Shown: positions 10,372 to 22,457 of the stretch, piece by piece
How positions within the stretch are numbered: position 1 is the stretch's first letter
Layout of the letters: the number at the start of each line of letters is the position of its first letter
Assembly: GCA_014843695.1 (NCBI GenBank)
Contig: CM026397.1
Location: 47,120,891 to 47,184,890 of the forward strand
Origin: Archivesica marissinica
Taxonomy: Eukaryota; Mollusca; Bivalvia; Venerida; Vesicomyidae
Direction: 5' to 3'
Length of the DNA: 64,000 bases
Position numbers and translations under genes: made by a program
The notes under the pieces: generated by a model
The model's input: only the letters and a program-made list of their open reading frames with translations
Told to the model about the DNA's origin: nothing
Databases searched by the model: none

Positions 10372-13300
10372 CAATGACAGATGTATCCGTGACCGATGTA
10401 TCAGTGACCGATGTATCAGTGACCGATGTATCAATGACCGATGTATTAATGACCGATGTATCAGTGACCGATGTATCAGTGACCGATGTATCAATGACCG
10501 ATGTATCAGTGACCGATGTATCAATGACCGATGTATTAATGACCGATGTATCTATGACCGATGTATCAATGACCGATGTATCAGTGACCGATGTATCAAT
10601 GACCGATGTATCAGTGACCGATGTATCAATGACCGATGTATCAATGACCGATGTGTCAGTGACCGATGTATCAATGACCGATGTATCAATGACCGATGTA
10701 TCAGTGACCGATGTATCAGTGACCGATGTATCAATGACCGGTGTATCCGTGATCGATGTATCAATGACCGATGACCGATGTATCAATGACCGATGTATCA
10801 ATGACCGATGTATCAGTGACCGATGTATCAGTGACCGATGTATCAATGACCGATGTATCAATGACCGATGTATCAATGACCGATGTATTAATGACCGATG
10901 TATCAGTGACCGATGTATCAGTGACCGATGTATCAATGACCGATGTATCAGTGATCGATGTATCAATGACCGATGTATTAATGACCGATGTATCAGTGAC
11001 CGATGTATCAGTGACCGATGTATCAATGACCGATGTATATCAGTGACCGATGTATCAATGGCCGATGTATCAGTGACCGATGTATCAATGACCGATGTAT
11101 CAATGACCGATGTATCAGTGACCGATGTATCAATGACCGATGTATCAATGACCGATGTATTAATGACCGATGTATCTATGACCGATGTATCAATGACCGA
11201 TGTATCAGTGACCGATGTATCAATGACCGATGTATCAATGACCGATGTATCAATGACCGATGTGTCAGTGACCGATGTATCAATGACCGATGTATCAATG
11301 ACCGATGTATCAGTGACCGATGTATCAATGACCGGTGTATCCGTGACCGATGTATCAATGACCGATGACCGATGTATCAATGACCGATGTATCAATGACC
11401 GATGTATCAATGACCGATGTATCAGTGAACGATGTATCAATGACCGATGTATTAATGACCGATGTATCAATGGCCAATGTATCAATGACCGATGTGTCAA
11501 TGACCGATGTATCAATGACCGATGTATCAATGACCGATGTATTAGTGACCGATGTATTAGTGACCGATGTATCAGTGACCGGTATATCAGTGACCGATGT
11601 ATCAGTGACCGATGTATCAATGACCTATGTATTAGTGACCGATGTATCAATGACCGATGCATTAGTGACCGATGTATCAGTGACCGATGTATCAATGACC
11701 GATGTATTAGTGACCGATGTATCAATGACCGATGCATTAGTGACCGATGTATCAATGACCGATGTATTAATGACCGATGTATCAATGACCGATGTATCAG
11801 TGACCGATGTATCAGTGACAGATGTATCACTGACCGGTGTATAAATGACCGATGTATCAATGACCGATGTATCAGTGACCGATGTATCAGTGACCGATGT
11901 ATCAATGACCGATGTATCAATGACCGATGTATCCGTGACCGATGTATCAGTGACCGATGTATCACTGACCGGTGTATCAATGACCGATGTATTAATGACC
12001 AATGTATCAGTGACCGATGTATCAGTGACCGATGTATCAATGACCGATGTATCAGTGACCGATGTATCAATGACCGATGTATTAATGACCGATGTATCAG
12101 TGACTGATGTATCAATGACCGATGTATCAGTGACCGATGTATCAATGACCGATGTATCAGTGACCGATATATCAGTGACCGATGTATTAATGACCGATGT
12201 ATCTATGACCGATGTATCAATGACCGATGTATCAGTGACCGATGTATCAATGACCGATGTGTCAGTGACCGATGTATCAATGACCGATGTATCAGTGACC
12301 GATGTATCAGTGACCGATGTATCAATGACCGGTGTATCAGTGACCGATGTATCAATGACCGATGTATCAATGACCGATGTATCAATGACCGATGTATCAG
12401 TGACCGATGTATCAATGACCGATGTATCAATGACCGATGTGTCAGTGACCGATGTATCAATGACCGATGTATCAATGACCGATGTATCAGTGACCGATGT
12501 ATCAATGACCGGTGTATCCGTGACCGATGTATCAATGACCGATGACCGATGTATCAATGACCGATGTATCAATGACCGATGTATCAATGACCGATGTATC
12601 AGTGAACGATGTATCAATGACCGATGTATTAATGACCGATGTATCAATGGCCGATGTATCAATGACCGATGTGTCAATGACCGATGTATCAATGACCGAT
12701 GTATCAATGACCGATGTATTAGTGACCGATGTATTAGTGACCGATGTATCAGTGACCGGTATATCAGTGACCGATGTATCAGTGACCGATGTATCAATGA
12801 CCTATGTATTAGTGACCGATGTATCAATGACCGATGCATTAGTGACCGATGTATCAGTGACCGATGTATCAATGACCGATGTATTAGTGACCGATGTATC
12901 AATGACCGATGCATTAGTGACCGATGTATCAATGACCGATGTATTAATGACCGATGTATCAATGACCGATGTATCAGTGACCGATGTATCAGTGACAGAT
13001 GTATCACTGACCGGTGTATAAATGACCGATGTATCAATGACCGATGTATCAGTGACCGATGTATCAGTGACCGATGTATCAATGACCGATGTATCAATGA
13101 CCGATGTATCCGTGACCGATGTATCAGTGACCGATGTATCACTGACCGGTGTATCAATGACCGATGTATTAATGACCAATGTATCAGTGACCGATGTATC
13201 AGTGACCGATGTATCAATGACCGATGTATCAGTGACCGATGTATCAATGACCGATGTATTAATGACCGATGTATCAGTGACTGATGTATCAATGACCGAT

Positions 13301-16300
13301 GTATCAGTGACCGATGTATCAATGACCGATGTATCAGTGACCGATATATCAGTGACCGATGTATCAATGACCGATGTATTAATGACCGATGTATCTATGA
13401 CCGATGTATCAATGACCGATGTATCAGTGACCGATGTATCAATGACCGATGTATCAGTGACCGATGTATCAATGACCAATGTATCAATGACCGATGTATC
13501 AGTGACCGATGTATCAATGACCGGTGTATCCGTGACCGATGTATCAATGACCGATGACCGATGTATCAATGACCGATGTATCAATGACCGATGTATCAGT
13601 GAACGATGTATCAATGACCGATGTATTAATGACCGATGTATCAATGGCCGATGTATCAATGACCGATGTATCAATGACCGATGTATTAGTGACCGATGTA
13701 TCAATGACCGATGTATTAGTGACCGATGTATCAGTGACCGATGTATCAGTGACCGATGTATCAATGACCGATGTATTAGTGACCGATGTATCAATGACCG
13801 ATGTATTAGTGACCGATGTATTAGTGACCGATGTATCAGTGACCGGTATATCAGTGACCGATGTATCAGTGACCAATGTATCAATGACCGATGTATTAGT
13901 GACCGATGTATCAATGACCGATGCATTAGTGACCAATGTATCAGTGACCGATGTATCAATGACCGATGTATCAATGACCGATGTATCAATGACCGATGTA
14001 TTAGTGATCGATGTATCAATGACCGATGTATTAGTGACCGATGTATCAGTGACCGATGTATCAGTGACCGATGTATCAATGACCGATGTATCAGTGACCG
14101 ATGTATCAGTGACCGATGTATTAGTGACCGATGTATCAATGACCGATGTATCAGTGACCGATGTATCAATGACCGATGTATTAGTGACCGATGTATCAAT
14201 GACCGATGTATTAGTGACCAATGTATCAATGACCGATGTATCAGTGACCGATGTATCAATGACCGATGTATCAGTGACCGATGTATCAGTGACCGATGTA
14301 TCAATGACCGATGTATTAGTGACCGATGTATCAATGACCGATGTATTAGTGACCGATGTATCAATGACCGATGTATCATGACCGATGTATTAGTGACCGA
14401 TGTATTAGTGACCGATGTATCAATGACCGATGTATTAGTGACCGATGTATCAATGACCGATGTATCAGTGACCGATGTATCAATGACCGATGTATCAGTG
14501 ACCGATGTATCAGTGACCGATGTATCAATGACCGATGTATTAGTGACCGATGTATCAATGACCGATGTATTAGTGACCGATGTATCAATGACCGATGTAT
14601 CAGTGACCGATGTATCAGTGACCGATATATCAGTGACCGATGTATCAATGACCGATGTATCTATGACCGATGTATCAATGACCGATGTATCAGTGACCGA
14701 TGTATCAATGACCGATGTATCAGTGACCGATGTATCAATGACCAATGTATCAATGACCGATGTATCAGTGACCGATGTATCAATGACCGGTGTATCCGTG
14801 ACCGATGTATCAATGACCGATGACCGATGTATCAATGACCGATGTATCAATGACCGATGTATCAGTGAACGATGTATCAATGACCGATGTATTAATGACC
14901 GATGTATCAATGGCCGATGTATCAATGACCGATGTATCAATGACCGATGTATTAGTGACCGATGTATTAGTGACCGATGTATCAGTGACCGGTATATCAG
15001 TGACCGATGTATCAGTGACCGATGTATCAATGACCGATGTATTAGTGACCGATGTATCAATGACCGATGCATTAGTGACCGATGTATCAGTGACCGATGT
15101 ATCAATGACCGATGTATCAATGACCAATGTATCAATGACTGATGTATTAGTGACCGATGTATCAATGACCGATGTATTAGTGACCGATGTATCAGTGACC
15201 GATGTATCAGTGACCGATGTATCAATGACCGATGTATCAGTGACCGATGTATCAGTGACCGATGTATTAGTGACCGATGTATCAATGACCGATGTATCAG
15301 TGACCGATGTATCAATGACCGATGTATTAGTGACCGATATATCAATGACCGATGTATTAGTGACCAATGTATCAATGACCGATGTATCAGTGACCGATGT
15401 ATCAATGACCGATGTATCAGTGACCGATGTATCAGTGACCGATGTATCAATGACCGATGTATTAGTGACCGATGTATCAATGACCGATGTATTAGTGACC
15501 GATGTATCAATGACCGATGTATTAGTGACCGATGCATTAGTGACCGATGTATTAGTGACCGATGTATCAATGACCGATGTATTAGTGACCGATGTATCAA
15601 TGACCGATGTATCAGTGACCGATGTATCAATGACCGATGTATCAGTGACCGATGTATCAGTGACCGATGTATCAATGACCGATGTATTAGTGACCGATGT
15701 ATCAATGACCGATGTATTAGTGACCGATGTATCAATGACCAATGTATCAGTGACTGATGTATCAATGACCGATGTATTAGTGACCGATGTATCAATGACC
15801 GATGTATTAGTGACCGATGTATCAATGACCGATGTATCAGTGACCGATGTATCAGTGACCGATGTATCAATGACCGATGTATAAGTGACCGATGTATCAG
15901 TGACCGATGTATCAGTGACCGATGTATCAATGACCGATGTATCAATGACCGATGTATCAATGACCGATGTATCAATGACCGATGTATTAGTGACCGATGT
16001 ATCAGTGACCGGTATATCAGTGACCGATGTATCAGTGACCGATGTATTAGTGACCGATGTATCAGTGACCGATGTATCAGTGACCGCTGTATCAGTGACC
16101 GATGTATCAATGACCGATGTATCAGTGACCAATGTATTAGTGACCGATGTATCAATGACTGATGTATCAATGACCGATGTATCAATGACCGGTGACCGAT
16201 GTATCAATGACCGATGTATTAGTGACCGATGTATCAGTGACCGGTATATCAGTGACCGATGTATCAGTGACCGATGTATCAGTGACCGATTTATCAGTGA

Positions 16301-16642
16301 CCGTGACCGATGTATCAGTGACCGATGTATCAGTGACCGTGACCGATGTATCAGTGACAGTGGCCGATGTATCAATGACCGATGTATCAGTGACCGTGAC
16401 CGATGTATCAGTGACCGTGACCGATGTAACAGTGACCGTGACAGATGTATCAGTGACTGTGACCGATATGTCAGTGACCGTGGCCGATGTATTAGTGACA
16501 GTTACCGATGTATTGTGACCGTGACCGATGTATTAGTGACCGTGACCGATGTATCAGTGACCGTGACCGATGTATCAGTGACCGATGTATCAGTGACCAT
16601 GACAGATGTATCAGTGACCGTGACCAATGTATCAGTGACCGT
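10372..16642 (+). repeat. 15-bp tandem array with higher-order structure
   Basis: About 418 units of consensus GACCGATGTATCARTG (15 bp per step). Common variants are atcaat/atcagt/attagt/attaat. A 9-bp irregularity (gaccgatgaccgatg) recurs at about 10767, 11365, 12542, 13554, 14820 and 16191 and marks longer repeats; the blocks starting at 11365 and 12542 are almost identical (offset 1177 bp). Towards the right edge (16290-16640) units change to a mixed form with an extra GTGACC. The array lies in the intron between exon 1 and the exon at 16681. Open frames of several hundred codons on both strands follow from the unit length. Confidence 0.95.
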
Positions 16643-16680
16643 CTGATGCTATTACGAGAATGTACATTTTGCAATTATAG

Positions 16681-16845
16681 GTAGTATTAGAAAGTGGACT
16701 GCTGTACCTTTCCTTAACTACGTGGACAGCCCCTGTGCTACCGGCTCGGTCATCATGTTATCCAAACAGAATTTGAGGGAAACACTTACTAGACAACCGA
16801 AAAAGGCGTTCTTCGCCGGAAGTACTAATGATTTCCATCCGGAAT
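16681..16845 (+). CDS. Plus-strand gene, exon at 16681
   Basis: A 165-nt exon (55 codons) between the acceptor ATTTTGCAATTATAG| and the donor GGAAT|GTAAGA, with phase 1 on both sides. It is the only open, non-repetitive segment between the 15-bp and 27-bp arrays. The product has mixed composition, with K-W-T-A-V-P-F-L-N-Y and later K-K-A-F-F-A-G-S-T-N-D-F. In the same frame a stop follows 62 bp after the donor, so splicing there is required for the exon to be coding. No family is recognised. Codon use is balanced and unlike the neighbouring AT-rich repeats. Confidence 0.6.
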
Positions 16846-16985
16846 GTAAGAAATATGTTTCATTTTCCCCAATTGGTTTAGTCTGAATGATTACGTGGAC
16901 AATGTATATTTGCACGTAAGAGCATGGTGACAATCACTAATTCACCGAAGTTGACATAACTTACATAATGCTATAATAAAAAAAC

Positions 16986-17903
16986 ACAAAGCCCAAGCAC
17001 TATACGTATACCACAAAGCCAAGCACTATACGTATACCACAAAGCCCAAGCGCTATACGTATACCACAAAGCCCAAGCACTATACGTATACCACAAAGCC
17101 CAAGCACTATACGTATACCACAAAGCCCAAGCACTATACGTATACCACAAAGCCCAAGCACTATGCGTATACCACAAAGCCAAGCACTATATGTATACCA
17201 CAAAGCCCAAGCGCTATACGTATACCACAAAGCCCAAGCACTATACGTATACCACAAAGCCCAAGCGCTATACGTATACCACAAAGCCCAAGCACTATAC
17301 GTATACCACAAAGCCCAAGCACTATACATATACCACAAAGCCCAAGCACTATACATATACCACAAAGCCCAAGCACTATACATATACCACAAAGCCCAAG
17401 CACTATACGTATACCACAAAGCCAAGCGCTATACGTATACCACAAAGCCCAAGCACTATACGTATACCACAAAGCCAAGCGCTATACGTATACCACAAAG
17501 CCAAGCGCTATACGTATACCACAAAGCCCAAGCACTATGCGTATACCACAAAGCCCAAGCACTATGCGTATACCACAAAACCCAAGCACTATGCGTATAC
17601 CACAACGCCCAAGCGCTATGCGTATACCACAAAGCCCAAGCACTATGCGTATACCACAAAGCCAAGCGCTATACGTATATCACAAAGCCCAAGCGCTATA
17701 CGTATACCACAAAGCCCAAGCACTATACGTATACCACAAAGCCCAAGCACTATACGTATACCACAAAGCCCACGCGCTATACGTATACCATAAGGCCCAA
17801 GCGCTATACGTATACCATAAAGCCCAAGCGCTATACGTATATCACAAAGCCCAAGCGCTATACGTATACCACAAAGCCCAAGCACTATACGTATACCACA
17901 AAG
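16986..17903 (+). repeat. 27-bp tandem array with palindromic core
   Basis: About 34 units of GCCCAAGCACTATACGTATA plus CCACAAA. Some units are 26 bp (gccaagc). Each unit holds the perfect palindrome TATACGTATA, in places changed to tatacatata or tatgcgtata. Edges are abrupt. It lies in the intron after the exon at 16681. Confidence 0.96.
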
Positions 17904-17975
17904 ACAACTTGGTATCAAATGTTAACTTACAATACCCGAGGACAAAACCGTCCGATTACTAACATTTAATCTCAG

Positions 17976-18086
17976 CATACATTGCATGTGAAACTATTCA
18001 AATGGTAACATTGTTAATATTAACGATGTATACGCTAACACAAGAATCGTTCGTTGAAAATGGAACTGCGTATTCGAAACACCATT
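17976..18086 (+). CDS. Plus-strand gene, tentative 111-nt exon
   Basis: The candidate exon has 37 codons and phase 1 on both sides. The acceptor side is convincing: TACTAAC, the ideal branch-point word, lies 9 nt before ATTTAATCTCAG|. The donor CCATT|GTAATT is weak. The product would contain a hydrophobic run (M-V-T-L-L-I-L-T-M) and then E-S-F-V-E-N-G-T-A-Y. It sits in the only unique DNA between the 27-bp and 57-bp arrays. The weak donor keeps confidence low. Confidence 0.33.
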
Positions 18087-18183
18087 GTAATTGTTACGTT
18101 GTTTAATTATTTTCAACTTATACATCATCACATCCGTGTGTAGGGAGTGGGATCACATAGTCGTACAGTGGTCGTCTTGCTAT

Positions 18184-21100
18184 GCTAGCCATACCAATAT
18201 CTTCAACCTCACATATTGTACAACCAATATCACTGATTGTTCTAGCCATACCAATATCGTCAACCTCACATATTGTGCAACCAATATCACTGATTGTTCT
18301 AGACATACCAATATCTTCAACCTCACATATTGTACAATCAATATCAATGATTGTTCTAGCCATACCAATATCGTCAACCTCACATATTGTGCAACCAATA
18401 TCACTGATTGTTCTAGACATACCAATATCTTCAACCTCACATATTGTACAACCAATATCACTGATTGTTCTAGCCATACCAATATCGTCAACCTCACATA
18501 TTGTGCAACCAATATCACTGATTGTTCTAGACATACCAATATCTTCAACCTCACATATTGTACAATCAATATCAATGATTGTTCTAGCCATACCAATATC
18601 TTCAACCTCACATATTGTACAATCAATATCAATGATTGTTCTAGCCATACCAATATCGTCAACCTCACATATTGTGCAACCAATATCACTGATTGTTCTA
18701 GACATACCAATATCTTCAACCTCACATATTGTACAACCAATATCACTGATTGTTCTAGCCATACCAATATCGTCAACCTCACATATTGTGCAACCAATAT
18801 CACTGATTGTTCTAGACATACCAATATCGTCAACCTCACATATTGTGCAACCAATATCACTGATTGTTCTAGACATACCAATATCTTCAACCTCACATAT
18901 TGTACAATCAATATCAATGATTGTTCTAGCCATACCAATATCGTCAACCTCACATATTATGCAACCAATATCAATGATTGTTCTAGACATACCAATATCT
19001 ACAACCTCACATATTGTGCAACCAATATCAATGATTGTTCTAGCCATACCAATATCGTCAACCTCACATATTGTACCACGAATATCAATGATTGTTCTAG
19101 CCATACCAATATCTTCAACCTCACATATTGTACAACCAATATCAATGATTGTTCTAGCCATACCAATATCGTCAACCACACATATTGTACAATCAATATC
19201 AATGATTGTTCTAGCCATACCAATATCGTCAACCTCACATATTGTGCAACCAATATCACTGATTGTTCTAGACATACCAATATCGTCAAACTCATATATT
19301 GTGCAACCAATATCAATGATTGTTCTAGCCATACCAATATCGTCAACCTCACATATTGTGCCACGAATATCAGTAATTGCTATAGCCATATCAATATCTT
19401 CAACCTCACATATTGTACAACCAATATCAATGATTGTTCTAGCCATACCAATATCGTCATCCTCATATATTGTGCCACGAATATCAGTAATTGCTATAGC
19501 CATATCAATATCTTCAACCTCACATATTGTACAATCAATATCAATGATTGCTATAGCCATACCAATATCTTCATCCTCACATAGTGTGCCACCAGTATCA
19601 GTGATTGCTATAGCCATATCAATATCTTCAACCTCACATATTGTACAGTCAATATCAGTGATTGCTATAGCCATACCAATGTCTCCAGCCTCACATATTG
19701 TGCCACCAGTATCAATGATTGCTATAGCCATATCAATGTCTTCAACCTCACATATTGTGCCACCAGTTTCAGTGATTGCTATTGTCATAGCAATGTCTTC
19801 TACCTCACAAATTGTACCACGCATATCAGTGATTGTTATAGCCATAACAATATCTTCAACTTCACATATTGTACAACCAATATTAGTGATTGCTATAGCC
19901 ATACCAATGTCTTCAACCTCACATATTGTGCCACCAATATAGATTAGTGATTGCTATAGCAATATCAATATCTTCAACCTCACATATTGCGCAACCAATA
20001 TCAGAGATTGCTATAGTCATACCAATGTCTTCAATCTCACACAGTGTGCCACCAATATCATTGATTGCTTTAGCCATATCAATGATTTCAACCTCACATA
20101 TTGTATAATCAATATCAATGATTGCTCTAGCGATACCAATATATTCACCCTCACATATTGTACTACCAATATCAGTGATTGCTATAGCCATACCAATGTC
20201 TTCAACGTCATATATTGTGCCACCGGTATCAGTGATTGCAATTGTCATACCAATGTCCTCTACCTCGCATATTGTACCACCCATATCAGTGATTGTTATA
20301 GCCATATCAATATCTTCAACCTCACATATTGTACAATCAATATCAATGATTGCTATAGCCATACCAATATCTTCATCCTCACATAGTGTGCCACCAGTAT
20401 CAGTGATTGCTATAGCCATATCAATATCTTCAACCTCACATATTGTACAGTCAATATCAGTGATTGCTATAGCCATACCAATGTCTCCAGCCTCACATAT
20501 TGTGCCACCAGTATCAATGATTGCTATAGCCATATCAATGTCTTCAACCTCACATATTGTGCCACCAGTTTCAGTGATTGCTATTGTCATAGCAATGTCT
20601 TCTACCTCACAAATTGTACCACGCATATCAGTGATTGTTATAGCCATAACAATATCTTCAACTTCACATATTGTACAACCAATATTAGTGATTGCTATAG
20701 CCATACCAATGTCTTCAACCTCACATATTGTGCCACCAATATAGATTAGTGATTGCTATAGCAATATCAATATCTTCAACCTCACATATTGCGCAACCAA
20801 TATCAGAGATTGCTATAGTCATACCAATGTCTTCAATCTCACACAGTGTGCCACCAATATCATTGATTGCTTTAGCCATATCAATGATTTCAACCTCACA
20901 TATTGTATAATCAATATCAATGATTGCTCTAGCGATACCAATATATTCACCCTCACATATTGTACTACCAATATCAGTGATTGCTATAGCCATACCAATG
21001 TCTTCAACGTCATATATTGTGCCACCGGTATCAGTGATTGCAATTGTCATACCAATGTCCTCTACCTCGCATATTGTACCACCCATATCAGTGATTGTTA

Positions 21101-22205
21101 TAGCCATATCAATATCTTCAGCATCATATATTGTACCACCAATATTAGTGATTGCTATAGTCATACCAATATCTTCAACCTCACATAGTGTGCCACCAAT
21201 ATCAGTGGTTGTTATAGCCCTATCAATGTATTCAACCTCACATATTGTACCACCAATACCAGTGTTTGCTATAGTCATACCAATGTCTTCAACCTCACAT
21301 ATTGCGCCACCAATATAAAAGGTTGCTATAGACATACCAATGTCTTCAACCTCATATATTGTACTACCAATATCAGTCATTGATATAGCCATAGCAATGT
21401 CACCAATATCAATGATTGATCTAGCCATACCAATATATTCACCCTCACTTATTGTACTACCAATATCAGAGATTGCTATAGTAATACCAATGTCTTCAAC
21501 CTCATATATTGTACTACCAATATCAGTCATTGATATCGCCATAGCAATACCTTCAATCACACATAGTATGCCACCAATCAATGATTTCTCTAGCCATACC
21601 AATATAGTCACCCTCAAATATTGTACTACCAATATCAGAGATTGCTATAGCCATACCAATGTCTTCAACCTCACATATTGCACCACCAATATCAGTGATT
21701 GCTATAGCCATACCAATGTATTCAACAACACATAGTGTGCCACCAATATCAACGATTGCTCTAGCCATACCAATATATTCACCCTCACATATTGTACTAC
21801 TAATATCAGAAATTGCTATAGCCATACCAATGTCTTCTACCTCACATATTGTACTACCCATATAAGTGCTTGCTATAGCCATATCAATGACTTCAACCTC
21901 ACATATTGTACAATCAATATCAAAGATTATTCTAGCCATACCAATATATTCACCCTCGCATATTGTACCACCAATATCAGAGATTGCAATAGTCATACCA
22001 ATGTCTTCAATCTCACATAGTGTGCCACCAATAGCATTGATTGCTATAGCCATACCAATGTCTTCAACCACACATATTGTGCCACCAATATTAGTGATTG
22101 CTATAGCCATACCAATGTCTTCAACTTCACATATTGTGCCACCAATATCAGTGATTGCGATAGCCATACTAATGTATTTAATCTCACATAGCGTACCACC
22201 AATAT
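18184..22205 (+). repeat. 57-bp tandem array
   Basis: About 70 units of 57 bp (CTAGCCATACCAATATCKTC, then AACCTCACATATTGTRCAAC, then CAATATCAMTGATTGTT). Units are homogeneous on the left (18184-19300) and increasingly diverged on the right. An 802-bp block (about 19505-20306) is repeated next to itself (20307-21108), including a private atagattagtga insertion at 19940 and 20742. Open frames on both strands (19-residue repeat) are explained by the unit length. Confidence 0.95.
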
Positions 22206-22271
22206 CAAGTATGAATATGGATATTGCAGTGATAATTGTTGTATCTATTCTTGTTTACTTACATATTTCAG

Positions 22272-22457
22272 ATTTATCAGGTTACCTGGCACCAATAGTA
22301 CCTACGACAACGGATATTAAATGCAGGAATTACATGCGGGTTTATCAGTCTAGAAATTCGGAGAAAGCTGCGATCATTACGCTCACTGTGGAAGACAAGC
22401 AAGAGATCGAGAATAAAATGGCCTTGGACAACATGCATATAGACCTGGATAACTTTT
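22272..22457 (+). CDS. Plus-strand gene, exon at 22272 (source of the 76-bp satellite)
   Basis: A 186-nt exon (62 codons) between the acceptor TTACTTACATATTTCAG| and the donor ACTTTT|GTATGT, phase 1 on both sides. The product includes Y-L-A-P-I-V-P-T-T-T, a likely strand A-A-I-I-T-L-T-V and an acidic helix-like E-D-K-Q-E-I-E-N-K. The last 34 or so nucleotides of the exon, its donor and the following intron bases are the first unit of the 76-bp satellite that fills the next 10 kb. Reading through the donor meets a stop at 22493. The family is not recognised. The exon is supported by splice signals, phase and non-repetitive coding-like sequence. Confidence 0.62.

Noticed and set aside
10271..16185. 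Very long open frames in the 15-bp array (up to about 1100 codons, both strands)
   Set aside because: Open on both strands and in several frames at once because the unit is 15 bp with no stop in those phases. Low-complexity five-residue repeats, no codon bias, and frame breaks at array irregularities.
18144..18183. Exon starting after CATCCGTGTGTAG at 18143
   Set aside because: In the phase required by the gene it reaches a stop after five codons.
18118..19902. A 594-codon minus-strand frame with a 19-residue repeat, resembling a repeat protein
   Set aside because: The 57-bp unit is also open on the plus strand in two frames, and variants change residues without regard to side-chain class. 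It lies in an intron of the plus-strand gene.
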